Shown: positions 26,958-36,043, numbered from the stretch's first letter. The stretch: DNA of 64,000 nt from Sphingomonas sp. S1-29 (GCF_026167545.1 NZ_CP110678.1:2965501-3029500), one strand, 5' to 3'. A program made the numbers and translations. The notes: a model not told the origin generated them from the sequence alone.

Positions 26958-27356
26958 ATGGTAGCGCGGGCAACGGTGGAACGCGCGAGGCGGCTGCGGC
27001 GGCAGATGACCGCCCCCGAAGTCCGTCTATGGGCGGTGCTGCGAACTTCGCCTGCCGGGCGCAAGTTTCGCCGCCAGCATCCGATCGGGGCGTATGTGCT
27101 CGATTTTTACTGTCCCGCCGCGAGGCTCGCGATCGAGGTCGATGGGATGGCGCACGATATGGGCGACAACCCGGCGCGTGATGCGGTCCGAGATGGCTGG
27201 CTGATGGGGCAGGGGATCGCCACGCTGCGGATCCCTGCGCGCGAGGTGATGGGCGATCTCGACGCGGTGGTTCGTTTCATCTGCGAGCGTTGCGCCTTTC
27301 CCCTCCACCAGCCTTTGGCTGGTCCCCCTCCCCATTCTGCGAATGGGGAGGATTAA
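26958..27356 (+). CDS. DUF559 endonuclease-like protein
   Basis: Protein of 132 aa with the DUF559 domain, a PD-(D/E)XK fold related to the Vsr mismatch endonuclease. Visible blocks are ARRLRRQMTAPEVRLWAVLR, GRKFRRQHPIGAYVLDFYC (Asp49), ARLAIEVDGMAHD (Glu60-Val-Asp62) and TLRIPAREVMGDLDAVV. The acidic residues expected for metal-dependent cleavage are present. Residues 114-132 (PLHQPLAGPPPHSANGED) are encoded by the right inverted repeat and add Pro/Gly-rich sequence unlikely to belong to the fold. The start follows GGAGGGGAA from the left repeat. No methylase lies nearby, so it is not part of a visible restriction system. Its function is unknown. Confidence 0.88.
   Translation: MVARATVERARRLRRQMTAPEVRLWAVLRTSPAGRKFRRQHPIGAYVLDFYCPAARLAIEVDGMAHDMGDNPARDAVRDGWLMGQGIATLRIPAREVMGDLDAVVRFICERCAFPLHQPLAGPPPHSANGED
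27297..27352 (-). repeat. Right inverted repeat of the DUF559 cassette
   Basis: Inverted copy of 26905-26958, identical over GGGGGACCAGCCAAAGGCTG and the following GTGGAGGGGAAA, differing only in the hairpin 1 loop region. It encodes the C-terminus of the DUF559 protein. Confidence 0.9.
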
Positions 27357-27362
27357 GAGGGC

Positions 27363-30335
27363 TTACCGCCCGCCCGCCGCCGCTGCCGGCGCCGCGGCCT
27401 TGCCCGCTGCCACCACCTTCTCGCTCGGCAGCACCAGCATCGTCCAGTCGCGCGTCGGCACCAGATACTTGGCCGCCAGCGCCTGGATGTCGGCGGGGGT
27501 TACCTTGCCCAGATCCTGCGGCAGCGAGCGGATCGAATCGATCCGGCGCGGATCAAAGCTGCCGCCGCCGGTCTGCTGCAGCCAGAAGGTGTTGCCGCTC
27601 GACATGCGGATCATCTGCTGCGCCAGCGGCACCGCCGCGCGGCGCAGCTCGTCCTCGGCGATCGGGGTCGCCACCAGGTCGGCGGCGATTTCGCGCGCCA
27701 GCTTGAAGAAGAAATCGGCCTGCTCGGGCGGGATCTGGCCGATTGCGAAGAGCCGCCCGCCGCCGGGCAGCCCCACCGGCCAGTCGTTGACGACATTGGG
27801 GGTGTAGCTCGCACCCGCCTGGCTGCGCAGCTGGTCGAACAGCCGGTCGCGGAAGATCGCGACCAGGATTTCGAGGCGGCGATTCTCGGTGATCGCTTCG
27901 CTGCCCCCCGCGGTCGGCCATGCGATCACTGCGGCTGCCTGGTTGGGCTGGCCTTCGTGATAGCGCACCACCGGCTTGGCATCGTGCGCGGGGAATTGCG
28001 GCGTCGGGCCGGCGAGCGCTGCGGGCTTGCGGGCCTTGAGCGCACCGAAGGAATTGGCGACCGCGGTGACCGCGGCCTCGGCGGTGACGTCGCCATAGAC
28101 CTGCACCTCGATCGGCCCGGTCGCCAGCAGCGGCTCCCAGAACGCGCGGAAGGCCTTGGGGGTCAGCTGCTCGACCGCCTCGCGCGGCGGCACGCCCCAG
28201 CGCGGGTCCTTGGCGTGGAGCAGGTTTTCGAGGTCGCGGCTCAGCACGCCGTCGGGCGAGGATTCGAGGCCGGCATAGCCCGCCAGCATCACCGCGCGCG
28301 CGCGCGCCACCGGATTGGGATCCCAACCGGGCGCCGCCATCTTGGTCGCGATCAGCTTGAGCTGGTCGGCGAGATCGGCGGGGCTGGTCACCGCGCCGTA
28401 CATGAAGGCATCGTCGTCGATCGCGAAGCTCAGCCCGATCTGCCGACCGCTGGTGAGCCGGTCGATCTCTTCCTGGCCGAACTTGCCGATTCCCGACGAC
28501 ACCAGCGCCAGATCGGCGGCCCAGGCGGGCGTCACGCGATCGGCGGGCAAGGCGCGCAGCCCGCCGCCGAAGCGGACACGGACATAGATCTTGTTGGTCT
28601 CGGCATCGTTGGGGAACAGCAGCAGATTGACCCCGTTGGTGAAGGTCACCTTTTCGATGTCGGGATCGTTCAGCACCGGCGCGCGCGTGGCGACCTTGCC
28701 GGGGCGGCCGAGCTTGGGCAGCTGATTAAAGGTGATCGCCGGGCCGGTCGAACGCGCCGCGGCGAGCTTGCTCACATCCTCGTCGAGCACCGCGGCCAGC
28801 CGCGCCTGCACCGTAGCGTCGGGGGCACGGGTGTTGACCACTGCGCGGCGAAGCCCGTCGGCGAAGATCTTCTTCGACGAAGCCTGGACGCGAGCGGGGG
28901 TGAAGAACTTCTTCTCGACCGCGCCGCGGAAGATCGCGAGCGAGCCTTCGCTCGACGCCACCGTCTCGGCGATGTCGACCGCTTGGACGATCTCGTCGGC
29001 CTGGATGGCGCCCGCCTCGACCCGCGAGGTATCGACCGCGTTCTTCATGATCGCGTCGATCTCGGCGACTTCGCGGTCGATCTCGGCCTGGGTCGGCGGG
29101 GTCATTGCGGCATCGGCGATCGTCGCGCGAACGTCGCGCACCGCGGCTTCCCAATCGTCGCCGACCGGCAGGATCTGGACCAAGGTGGCGTTGGCCGAAC
29201 GCGAGATATCCTCGAGATTGGCGCCCGCGGTGATGAAGCTGCCGCCGCTGCGCGCGCGCGATTCGAGGCGGCGATTGATGATGCGGATCGCGATCTGGTC
29301 GATCATCCGCTCCTGGTTGAACAGGATCGTGTCCTGGGTGATGCTCCACGGCCGCAGGATCGCCAGGCTGACAACCGGCGGCAGCGAGGGTTCGACCGCG
29401 GCGGCGCTGAGGCCCTGCTCGCCGGTCGGCTTGCCGAAATCGGGGTTTTTGGGGGCGGGGCCGACGCCCTGCCAGCTGCCGAAATGCTTCGCGATCTGCT
29501 GTTCGAACACCGCCGGATCGACGTCACCCGCGATCACGATCACGGTGCGCTCGGGGCGATACCAGCGCTTGTGGAAGGCGTTGACCGCGGCGGCGTTGGC
29601 CGCTTGCAACGTCTGGGTGGTGCCGATCGGCGAGCGATCGGCGAGCAACTGGCCGGCGAAGAACAATTCGCGCGACTTGTCGCCCAGCCGCGATTGCGGG
29701 CTCAGCCGCTCGCGCTGTTCGGCGAGCACCACGGGGCGCTCGGCGGTGATCGCCGCCTCGTCGATCGTCGGGTTCGCCATCATGCCCGCGAGCACCTTCA
29801 TGCTCTCGTCGAGCCCCTGCGGCGTCGCCGAGGGAAGGTCGAGCTTGTACACCGTCTGCGTCGGCGTGGTGCTGGCGTTGCTGTCGGACCCGAAGGTGAC
29901 GCCCAGCCGCTGCCAGAGCCGCTTCGATTCGCCGTCGGGCACGTGCTCGGAGCCGCGGAACGCCAGATGCTCGAGCAGATGCGCATAGCCGCGCTCGCTA
30001 TCCTGCTCCATCAGCGACCCGGCATCGATCCGCACGCGCACCGCGACCTGGCCCGGCGGCACGCCGTTGCGGCGGACGGCATAGCGCACGCCGTTGGGCA
30101 GCGTGCCGAAGCGCCAGCCCGGATCGGGGGTGATGTCGCTGCCCTTGTAGAGCCAGGGTTCGGCGGCGGTCTGGATCCGCCCTTCGACCATCGGCGCGGG
30201 GGCGGGTGCCGCTGGAGCGGTTGGGGGCGCGGTTTGGAGCGCGGGGGCCGGCTGCTGCTGGCTCGCGGCGGGGATCGCGACGAGCAGCAGGGCGGCGCCG
30301 ATCGCGGTGAAGGGGAAACGCTTGGTTACATGCAT
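27363..30335 (-). CDS. M16 family zinc metallopeptidase, two-half form
   Basis: Exported insulinase-type protease of 990 aa. A signal peptide (about 1-25, ending AIPAASQQ) is followed by a Pro/Ala linker. The first peptidase half has the inverted zinc motif HLLEH (His119, Glu122, His123) in GYAHLLEHLAFRGSEHVPDG, with the third ligand further on near ITAERPVVLAEQRERL. Then come the middle domains and an inactive second half (about 550-930) that forms the clamshell. The family degrades small peptides and unfolded proteins in the periplasm. ATG at 30335 is used; an upstream open extension runs through the family-A repeat. It ends 10 bp after the DUF559 cassette edge. Confidence 0.93.
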   Translation of the reverse strand: MHVTKRFPFTAIGAALLLVAIPAASQQQPAPALQTAPPTAPAAPAPAPMVEGRIQTAAEPWLYKGSDITPDPGWRFGTLPNGVRYAVRRNGVPPGQVAVRVRIDAGSLMEQDSERGYAHLLEHLAFRGSEHVPDGESKRLWQRLGVTFGSDSNASTTPTQTVYKLDLPSATPQGLDESMKVLAGMMANPTIDEAAITAERPVVLAEQRERLSPQSRLGDKSRELFFAGQLLADRSPIGTTQTLQAANAAAVNAFHKRWYRPERTVIVIAGDVDPAVFEQQIAKHFGSWQGVGPAPKNPDFGKPTGEQGLSAAAVEPSLPPVVSLAILRPWSITQDTILFNQERMIDQIAIRIINRRLESRARSGGSFITAGANLEDISRSANATLVQILPVGDDWEAAVRDVRATIADAAMTPPTQAEIDREVAEIDAIMKNAVDTSRVEAGAIQADEIVQAVDIAETVASSEGSLAIFRGAVEKKFFTPARVQASSKKIFADGLRRAVVNTRAPDATVQARLAAVLDEDVSKLAAARSTGPAITFNQLPKLGRPGKVATRAPVLNDPDIEKVTFTNGVNLLLFPNDAETNKIYVRVRFGGGLRALPADRVTPAWAADLALVSSGIGKFGQEEIDRLTSGRQIGLSFAIDDDAFMYGAVTSPADLADQLKLIATKMAAPGWDPNPVARARAVMLAGYAGLESSPDGVLSRDLENLLHAKDPRWGVPPREAVEQLTPKAFRAFWEPLLATGPIEVQVYGDVTAEAAVTAVANSFGALKARKPAALAGPTPQFPAHDAKPVVRYHEGQPNQAAAVIAWPTAGGSEAITENRRLEILVAIFRDRLFDQLRSQAGASYTPNVVNDWPVGLPGGGRLFAIGQIPPEQADFFFKLAREIAADLVATPIAEDELRRAAVPLAQQMIRMSSGNTFWLQQTGGGSFDPRRIDSIRSLPQDLGKVTPADIQALAAKYLVPTRDWTMLVLPSEKVVAAGKAAAPAAAAGGR

Positions 30336-30396
30336 CGCCGCTAGGTAGCGGGATTTACGCTTTTCCACCAGCGGTGGCTGTTCGGCGCGGCCGCCA

Positions 30397-30478
30397 CCCC
30401 GTTCGTTTCGAGCGAAGTCGAGAAACGGGGCTCGCGCGCCTAGTCGGTTTTCTCGACTTCGCTCGAAACGAACGGGGT
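30397..30478. repeat. Palindromic repeat, family A copy 3, overlapping a gene end
   Basis: Perfect arms CCCGTTCGTTTCGAGCGAAG and its complement around a loop of about 30 bp. The loop contributes the stop codon and the right arm the last 12 codons (ATPFVSSEVEKTD) of the serine hydrolase gene. Confidence 0.9.
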
Positions 30479-31822
30479 GGCGATGACCGTCAGCGCGCGA
30501 TCGACGATCCCCGCCAGCGTCGGTTCCTCGACCAGCGCATCGCTGCGGTGCCAGGCCGCGGCGACGGCATACCATCGGCCCTGCTTGTCGCGCACGAGAT
30601 GGTTGAGGCTGAGCACCCCGGGCTCGGACCCGCCCTTATAGCCGGCATAGGCAAAGCGCCGCGTCGCGGGCGAGGGCTGGTGTACCGCAAGCATCGCCAG
30701 CGCCGTCGGATCGCCCTCGCGCCGCAGCCAGTCGAGCGTCGCGGCCATCGCGGCGGGCGAGGCGAACCATTCGATTTCGGGACGAAGCGGCGTGCCCGAG
30801 AACATCGCCGGGTCGAGCGGCTTGACGGGTAGCGCGGCGATCCGCGCGCGGCGGTCGGCGGGCGTCAGCGTCGCCCAGCCGGCGACCGCGGCCGCGTCGG
30901 CGCTCTTGAGCGCGAACGCCTCGCGCGTCGCGAGCACCGGCAGCGAGGTGCGCGGCGCGCCCAGCGCCACCGCGCGCGCGTCGATCCGCTCGCGCCCGAG
31001 TGCGCTCATCAGTGTGTCGGTGGCGGTGTTGTCGCTGATCGACAGCATCAGCGTGGCCAGGCTCTGCAGCGTCATCGGCGCGCCGGCCGGCCAGCCTTGG
31101 GTAATCCCCGAAGGCAGCGACGCCGCACCGAGTGGGACGACATCGGCCCAGCGGCGCTCGCCCGCCTTTACCTGTGCGGCGAGTTCGGCGAGCACCCAAA
31201 GCTTGAACGCCGAGCCGATCGGCGCGGCGACGTCGGCGTTCAGCTGCGCCAGCGCGCGCGGTGCGTCGGTGCCGAGTGCATAGATGCCGATCCCGGTGCT
31301 GCCCGGCAGCGCCTCGATTTCGGCCGTGACGCGCTCGAGGCTGTCGCCACGCGGCGCAGTACTGGTGATGAGCAGGCCGCCGATCGCATGCGGCGCGGCG
31401 GCGTCGAGCGACAGCGACACTGTGGCGGTGCCGCGTTGGTAGCCGATGATGACCACCGCCTGCAGCCGATTGGTGACATCGATCCGCTCGACCCCGGTGG
31501 CCTGGCCATATTGGCTGCGCAGTCGGGCAGCGATCGCGTTGAATTGCGCCCGGCTGATCTGCGCGCGGAAGGTGGCGGTGAAGGCGGTGTCGTAATCGCC
31601 ATCGCCGTTGAGGATCGTTACGACTTCGGCGCCGCGGGAGGGGAGTGACGGCCCTCCCTCCGTTCGTGCTGAGCTTGTCGAAGCACCGTCCTGCTTTCGG
31701 ATTGACGACGGCGAGGCAGAACGGTGCTTCGACAAGCTCAGCACGAACGGGGTGGGGGGCGGGGGCAAACGCGGCGGCGCAGACGATGCAAATACTGCCG
31801 CCGCCAGGGCTAATCCCATCAT
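30440..31822 (-). CDS. Serine hydrolase, class A beta-lactamase-like, with repeat-encoded ends
   Basis: Exported protein of 460 aa. After a short signal (about 1-15) comes a segment (about 24-55) encoded by a family B palindrome, then a small N-terminal domain (about 65-150, NGDGDYDTAFTATFRAQIS), and a catalytic domain. The beta-lactamase/transpeptidase motifs are present: SAFK (Ser204, Lys207), SDN (263-265) and YKGG near 403. Similar proteins are annotated as beta-lactamase-like serine hydrolases, and whether they act on beta-lactams is unknown. ATG at 31822 overlaps the stop of the TonB-like gene (ATGA), implying coupling. The last 12 residues are encoded by a family A repeat. Confidence 0.87.
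   Translation of the reverse strand: MMGLALAAAVFASSAPPRLPPPPTPFVLSLSKHRSASPSSIRKQDGASTSSARTEGGPSLPSRGAEVVTILNGDGDYDTAFTATFRAQISRAQFNAIAARLRSQYGQATGVERIDVTNRLQAVVIIGYQRGTATVSLSLDAAAPHAIGGLLITSTAPRGDSLERVTAEIEALPGSTGIGIYALGTDAPRALAQLNADVAAPIGSAFKLWVLAELAAQVKAGERRWADVVPLGAASLPSGITQGWPAGAPMTLQSLATLMLSISDNTATDTLMSALGRERIDARAVALGAPRTSLPVLATREAFALKSADAAAVAGWATLTPADRRARIAALPVKPLDPAMFSGTPLRPEIEWFASPAAMAATLDWLRREGDPTALAMLAVHQPSPATRRFAYAGYKGGSEPGVLSLNHLVRDKQGRWYAVAAAWHRSDALVEEPTLAGIVDRALTVIATPFVSSEVEKTD
31660..31752. repeat. Palindromic repeat, family B copy 2, inside a reading frame
   Basis: Arms CCGTTCGTGCTGAGCTTGTC and its complement around a loop of about 35 bp. The 93-bp length keeps the serine hydrolase frame open and encodes PFVLSLSKH...ASTSSARTE. 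Confidence 0.9.
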
Positions 31823-32991
31823 TTCGCCGCGGTTTTTTCGACTGTCAGATCAAGCCGGAGGATCTTTGGACTGTCCGATCGAACCACCATGCGTGAGCCG
31901 GTGTTGGTTCGATAGTCGGCGGTATAAGTGAACCGTTCGACGCGAAACGACCCGGGATCGGTCGCAGCGACCGATCGCGGGGCGTAACGCCGCCCCGCGA
32001 TCGACGCGATCACACGATCTGCCCAGGGTCGTTCGAACTGCTTGCCGGTGCGCAATATCTGGACATCGCCGGTTCGCCCGTCGGGCCTTACGAAGAAGCC
32101 GATATCCGCCCAATTGTCGTCGACTGCATGCAGCTGCGGTCGCGGGCTCATGCCTGGGAGACGACGGTCGTCGACGTCGATCGCCGGCGCGAACAACAAT
32201 TGCGGCGGCCTTTCGGGCGACGTGCGTACCTGGGTGATCGCCGCCTCGAGCGCGCCGTCGTCGCCCCTGCGGGCTAGAAAGCCAGCCTTCAGCATTCGCG
32301 CTGCGTCGGCATACACTCGTTGTTCGGGAATGGTGCTCGCGATCAACGTATCGAGCGTTTCCATCGCGCGGGTTGGCGCTCCGGTGACGGTCCGCTCGGC
32401 GATCGCTATTTCGAGCGCCGCAAGCCGCAACCGGACGAAGCCTTCGAAGCCGACCTCGTTCTGGCGCCGAGCCTTTTTTGCAAGCTTCGCATAATGCTCG
32501 CGGGCCGCGTCGGGCCTGCCGGACCTGACCAGCGCGTCGCTGACTTCGGCTGCCGCCACTAGGCTGTTGGGGTGGGTTTCGCCGACTTGCTTGCGCAGCA
32601 TCCGCGCATTGTCGATGGCGGCTACGCGCGAAAGATCGGTGAGCCCCAGATGCGCGGCGACTTGCGACCGGGCACGGATCAGCTCGGATACCGCGATAGG
32701 CGCCACCGCTTCATGTTGCCGGTTGCGTGCCAAGCCTTTTCGCAGCGTTTCGTTTGCTACCTTGTAATCGCCGGCGACGAAGGCGTTTTCGGCGTGCCGT
32801 ACCGTCGCGGTGATTTCCTCGATGGGAGGACAATTTCGCGCGATGCAGGCGTCGAGCGCGGACTGGCTGTCTTCGAGTCGCTGGCCGGTGATGACGATCG
32901 TATCGCTTTGCTGGCCGGGTTCCTCGGCAACCTGCGCGGCAGCGGGCAAGGCGACGGTGCTCAGCAACAGCGCAAATACATCGCTACGCAT
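31819..32991 (-). CDS. Periplasmic protein with TPR-like helices and a TonB-like C-terminus
   Basis: Exported protein of 390 aa with a signal peptide ([20 protein letters not shown]). The middle (about 50-260) is helical and TPR-like: FVAGDYKVANETLRKGLARN, HPNSLVAAAEVSDALVRSGR and AAREHYAKLAKKARRQNEVG. The end (about 290-385) resembles the energy-transducer TonB C-terminal domain, with VDDNWADIGFFVRPDGRTGD, VQILRTGKQFERPWADRVIA and RRYAPR. The mature N-terminus DTIVITGQRLEDSQSALDAC recalls plug-entry strings of TonB receptors. A start at 33000 is also in frame, but GGAGGAGG lies 9 bases before the ATG at 32991. It overlaps the end of parE by 8 bp. Function unknown. Confidence 0.75.
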   Translation of the reverse strand: MRSDVFALLLSTVALPAAAQVAEEPGQQSDTIVITGQRLEDSQSALDACIARNCPPIEEITATVRHAENAFVAGDYKVANETLRKGLARNRQHEAVAPIAVSELIRARSQVAAHLGLTDLSRVAAIDNARMLRKQVGETHPNSLVAAAEVSDALVRSGRPDAAREHYAKLAKKARRQNEVGFEGFVRLRLAALEIAIAERTVTGAPTRAMETLDTLIASTIPEQRVYADAARMLKAGFLARRGDDGALEAAITQVRTSPERPPQLLFAPAIDVDDRRLPGMSPRPQLHAVDDNWADIGFFVRPDGRTGDVQILRTGKQFERPWADRVIASIAGRRYAPRSVAATDPGSFRVERFTYTADYRTNTGSRMVVRSDSPKILRLDLTVEKTAAK

Positions 32992-34960
32992 CGATCGCAT
33001 CCTCCTCCAATCGCGCGGCGTTTTGCTGGATGAAGGCGAAGCGGTGGGCGGGGTTGGTGCCCATCAGCCGGTCGACCAGATCCTTTACTTCGGCGCGCTC
33101 CTCATATTCCTGCGGCAGGGTAATACGTAATAGTCCCCGTGTCTTGGGGTCCATCGTCGTTTCGCGCAATTGCATCGGGTTCATCTCGCCAAGGCCCTTG
33201 AAGCGCGAAACCTCAACCTTCTTGCCCTTGAACACCGTGCGTTCGATCTCGGCGCGGTGCGCGTCGTCGCGGGCGTAGAGCGATTTGGCCCCCACCGTCA
33301 GGCGGTAGAGCGGCGGCTGCGCCAGATACAGATGCCCGCGCTTCACCAGTTCGGGCATTTCCTGAAAGAAGAAGGTCATCAGCAAGGTGGCGATGTGTGC
33401 GCCGTCGACATCGGCGTCGGTCATGATGATGATACGTTCATAGCGCAGATTGTCGGGGATACAGTCCTTGCGGGTGCCACAACCCATCGCCAGCGTCAGA
33501 TCGGCGATTTCGAGGTTCGCCATGATCTTGGCACTCGTGGCGCTGGCGACGTTCAAAATCTTGCCGCGGATCGGCAGGATCGCCTGGGTCTTGCGGTCGC
33601 GTGCCTGCTTGGCGCTGCCGCCGGCGCTGTCGCCCTCGACGATGAACAATTCGGTGCCCTTGGGATCGTCGGCCGAGCAATCGGTGAGCTTGCCGGGCAG
33701 GCGGAGCTTGCGCGCCGAGGTCGCGGTCTTGCGCTTCACCTCGCGCTCGGCCTTGCGCTTCAATCGCTCGTCCATCCGGTCGAGGACATAGCCGAGCAGC
33801 GCCTTGCCGCGCTCCATCCGGTCAGAGAGATATTGGTCGAAATGGTCGCGCACCGCGCGCTCGACCAGGCCCGCCGCCTCGGGGCTGGTGAGCCGGTCCT
33901 TGGTCTGGCTCTGGAATTGCGGTTCGCGAATGAAGACCGACAGCATCAATTCGGTGCCGACCATCAGATCGTCGGCGGTGATGTCCTTGGCCTTTTTCTG
34001 GCCGACCAGATCGCCGAACGCGCGCAGCCCCTTGGTGAGTGCGGCGCGAAGCCCCGCCTCGTGCGTGCCGCCATCGGGGGTGGGGATGGTGTTGCAATAC
34101 CAGCTATACGACGCGTCGGACCAGAGCGGCCAGGCGACCGCCCATTCGACGCTGCCCTGTTCGTCGGGGAAGGCTTGGCGTCCGGCGAAGAACTCGGACG
34201 TCGCGCATTCGCGGCCGCCGACTTGTTCCTTGAGGTGATCGGCCAGCCCGCCGGGGAACTGGAACACTGCCTCGGCGGGGGTATCGTCCGAGATCAGCGT
34301 GGGCGCGCATTTCCAGCGGATTTCGACGCCCGCGAACAGATACGCCTTGGATCGCGCCAGCTTGTGCAGCCGCGCGGGCTTGAACTGCATCGCGCCGAAG
34401 ATTTCGGGATCGGGGGTGAAGGCGACCGAGGTGCCGCGCCGGTTGGGGGTGCCGCCCAGATGCTCGATGCCCCCCAGCGTCTGCCCCTGGCTGAAGCGCT
34501 GCCGGTACAACTCACGCCCGCGCGCCACCTCGACCACGGTATCGACCGACAGCGCGTTGACCACGCTGATGCCGACGCCGTGCAACCCGCCCGAGGTGGC
34601 ATAGGCCTTGCCGTTGAACTTGCCGCCCGAATGGAGCGTCGAGAGGATCACCTCGAGCGCCGATTTGTCGGGAAAGCGCGGATGCGGATCGACCGGGATG
34701 CCGCGGCCATTGTCGACGATCGTCAGCCGGTTGCCCGCATCGAGCGTCACCTCGATCCGCGTCGCATGGCCCGCGACCGCTTCGTCCATCGCATTGTCGA
34801 GCACTTCGGCGGCGAGGTGGTGCAGCGCGCGTTCGTCGGTGCCGCCGATATACATGCCCGGGCGGCGGCGAACGGGTTCGAGCCCCTCGAGCACTTCGAT
34901 CGAGGCGGCGTTATAGTCGGTGCCGGCGGTGACGGGCGCGGCGAACAGGTCGTTGGACAT
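32984..34960 (-). CDS. parE: DNA topoisomerase IV subunit B
   Basis: ATPase subunit of topoisomerase IV, which unlinks replicated chromosomes. The 658-aa protein has the GHKL ATPase blocks [60 protein letters not shown] (ATP lid) and the QTKDRL motif. The TOPRIM region reads [51 protein letters not shown] and [18 protein letters not shown]. It is shorter than GyrB, lacks the GyrB insert and has the ParE-type N-terminus [23 protein letters not shown] at 34960. Two unrelated genes follow with short overlaps, so all three may be transcribed together. Confidence 0.95.
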   Translation of the reverse strand: MSNDLFAAPVTAGTDYNAASIEVLEGLEPVRRRPGMYIGGTDERALHHLAAEVLDNAMDEAVAGHATRIEVTLDAGNRLTIVDNGRGIPVDPHPRFPDKSALEVILSTLHSGGKFNGKAYATSGGLHGVGISVVNALSVDTVVEVARGRELYRQRFSQGQTLGGIEHLGGTPNRRGTSVAFTPDPEIFGAMQFKPARLHKLARSKAYLFAGVEIRWKCAPTLISDDTPAEAVFQFPGGLADHLKEQVGGRECATSEFFAGRQAFPDEQGSVEWAVAWPLWSDASYSWYCNTIPTPDGGTHEAGLRAALTKGLRAFGDLVGQKKAKDITADDLMVGTELMLSVFIREPQFQSQTKDRLTSPEAAGLVERAVRDHFDQYLSDRMERGKALLGYVLDRMDERLKRKAEREVKRKTATSARKLRLPGKLTDCSADDPKGTELFIVEGDSAGGSAKQARDRKTQAILPIRGKILNVASATSAKIMANLEIADLTLAMGCGTRKDCIPDNLRYERIIIMTDADVDGAHIATLLMTFFFQEMPELVKRGHLYLAQPPLYRLTVGAKSLYARDDAHRAEIERTVFKGKKVEVSRFKGLGEMNPMQLRETTMDPKTRGLLRITLPQEYEERAEVKDLVDRLMGTNPAHRFAFIQQNAARLEEDAIDA

Positions 34961-35015
34961 GGTCGGGCTATATCGTGCTGTGCCGAAGGCGGAAACCGAA
35001 TCCGCAAAAGGCGAT

Positions 35016-35033
35016 TGTGGCATCAATGCCACA
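35016..35033. promoter_or_regulatory. Perfect 8-bp palindrome in the parE/outer-membrane gene intergenic region
   Basis: TGTGGCAT and ATGCCACA arms separated by CA, between the divergent parE (start 34960) and barrel gene (start 35129). It is unlike the repeat families and could be a transcription-factor operator serving either gene. The factor is unknown. Confidence 0.4.
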
Positions 35034-35128
35034 GTCCGGTCTCATTTTCGCGCTGCAATGCACCCAAGTGCAACCGTGCGCGTTAGCGCCCCGTATTTGT
35101 TACCATAAACCACAGAAGGAAGTTTCGT

Positions 35129-35977
35129 ATGCGTCAGCGTACTTTATCAGGCGCCGCCCTCGGCGTCGTCGCACTGCTTGCCACCTCGGCTCCCGCCTTC
35201 GCGCAGGACGCAAACGGCGAAACCCACTTCAAGGGCCTGTATGTCGGCGGTTCGTTCGGCATGAGCGTGCAGCCCAACGACGTCGACGAAACGATCCTGT
35301 TCGATCGCAACCTCGACGGCAATTTCGGTGACGTCGTCACCACCGCAGCCGGCCCCAACGCCTTCTCGCCGGGCTTCTGCAACGGCGCAGCCAATGGCGC
35401 GACCCCAGCGGGTGCGTGCCGCAACGACGAAGACGGCAAGGAATATTTCGTGCGCGTCGGCGCCGATCACCAGATCGGCAACTTCGTCTACGGCGTGATG
35501 GGCGAGTTCGGTAAGTCGGAAGTCAGCGACAGCGTTTCGGCGTTCAGCACGACGCCTGCCAACTACGTCATGACGCGCGATTTCGACTGGAACGCTTCGG
35601 TCCGTGGCCGCGTCGGCTATGCAGCGGGCGGTCGTTCGTTGTTTTACGCAGCCGGTGGCCCAACCTATGCGCGGATCAACAACAGCTTCTCGTCGACCAA
35701 CACGGCGAACGCGTTCACGCTGGAAGATCGCAAGTCGAACAGCTGGGGCTATGCCGTCGGTGGCGGTCTCGAGCAGAAGATCGGCGACAATTTCTCGTTC
35801 GGCATGGAATATATGTTCAACAACTATGTTGACGACGATTTCCGCGTGAACACCAGCCGCGGCAATGCCCCGGTCACCAACCCGTTCCTGCTCGGCGCCG
35901 GTAGCACCGACTTCCAGCGCAGCAGCAACGACTTCCGCTTCCACAGCATTCGCATGACGGGCGCATTCCGCTTCTGA
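35129..35977 (+). CDS. Outer-membrane beta-barrel protein
   Basis: Porin-like OmpA/Omp25-type barrel of 282 aa. The Sec signal is MRQRTLSGAALGVVALLATS, cleaved after APAFA. The mature protein starts with a strand (GLYVGGSFGMSV) and shows alternating aromatic and small residues typical of an 8-stranded barrel: FVYGVMGEFGKSE, ASVRGRVGYAAGGRSLFYAA, WGYAVGGGLEQKIG, FSFGMEYMFNNYVDDDF and a C-terminal strand HSIRMTGAFRF ending in Phe, the outer-membrane insertion signal. The start has AAGGAAG upstream and the codon usage differs from neighbours (fewer rare GC-rich codons), which suggests high expression. A strong terminator follows the stop. Confidence 0.9.
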   Translation: MRQRTLSGAALGVVALLATSAPAFAQDANGETHFKGLYVGGSFGMSVQPNDVDETILFDRNLDGNFGDVVTTAAGPNAFSPGFCNGAANGATPAGACRNDEDGKEYFVRVGADHQIGNFVYGVMGEFGKSEVSDSVSAFSTTPANYVMTRDFDWNASVRGRVGYAAGGRSLFYAAGGPTYARINNSFSSTNTANAFTLEDRKSNSWGYAVGGGLEQKIGDNFSFGMEYMFNNYVDDDFRVNTSRGNAPVTNPFLLGAGSTDFQRSSNDFRFHSIRMTGAFRF

Positions 35978-36004
35978 TCGCGAATCGTTAGTAGCGTAGC
36001 GTAA

Positions 36005-36043
36005 CAAAAAACCCCGTCGGCCTCAGGGCCGGCGGGGTTTCTT
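36005..36043. terminator. Rho-independent terminator after the barrel gene
   Basis: GC stem CCCCGTCGGCC / GGCCGGCGGGG with a TCA loop, T-run on the plus strand (TTTCTT) and A-run before the stem, so it can serve both the barrel gene and the convergent gcrA. Confidence 0.9.

Larger units (their letters stand above)
26905..27352. mobile_element. Putative repeat-bounded cassette carrying a DUF559 nuclease gene
   Basis: A near-identical inverted pair of about 50 bp bounds one gene. Each arm has hairpin 1 (CCTCCCCATC..GATGGGGAGG on the left, CCTCCCCATTC..GAATGGGGAGG on the right), then GGGACCAGCCAAAGGCTGGT (hairpin 2), then GGAGGGGAAA. The loops and adjacent stem bases of hairpin 1 differ between the arms, but pairing is kept. 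The left arm supplies the Shine-Dalgarno for the gene and the right arm its last 19 codons, the stop following at the arm edge. No target-site duplication is obvious. Mobility is inferred. Confidence 0.45.

Noticed and set aside
26958..27356. DUF559 as part of a restriction-modification or Vsr repair system
   Set aside because: No methyltransferase gene lies near; the flanks are repeats and metabolic genes.
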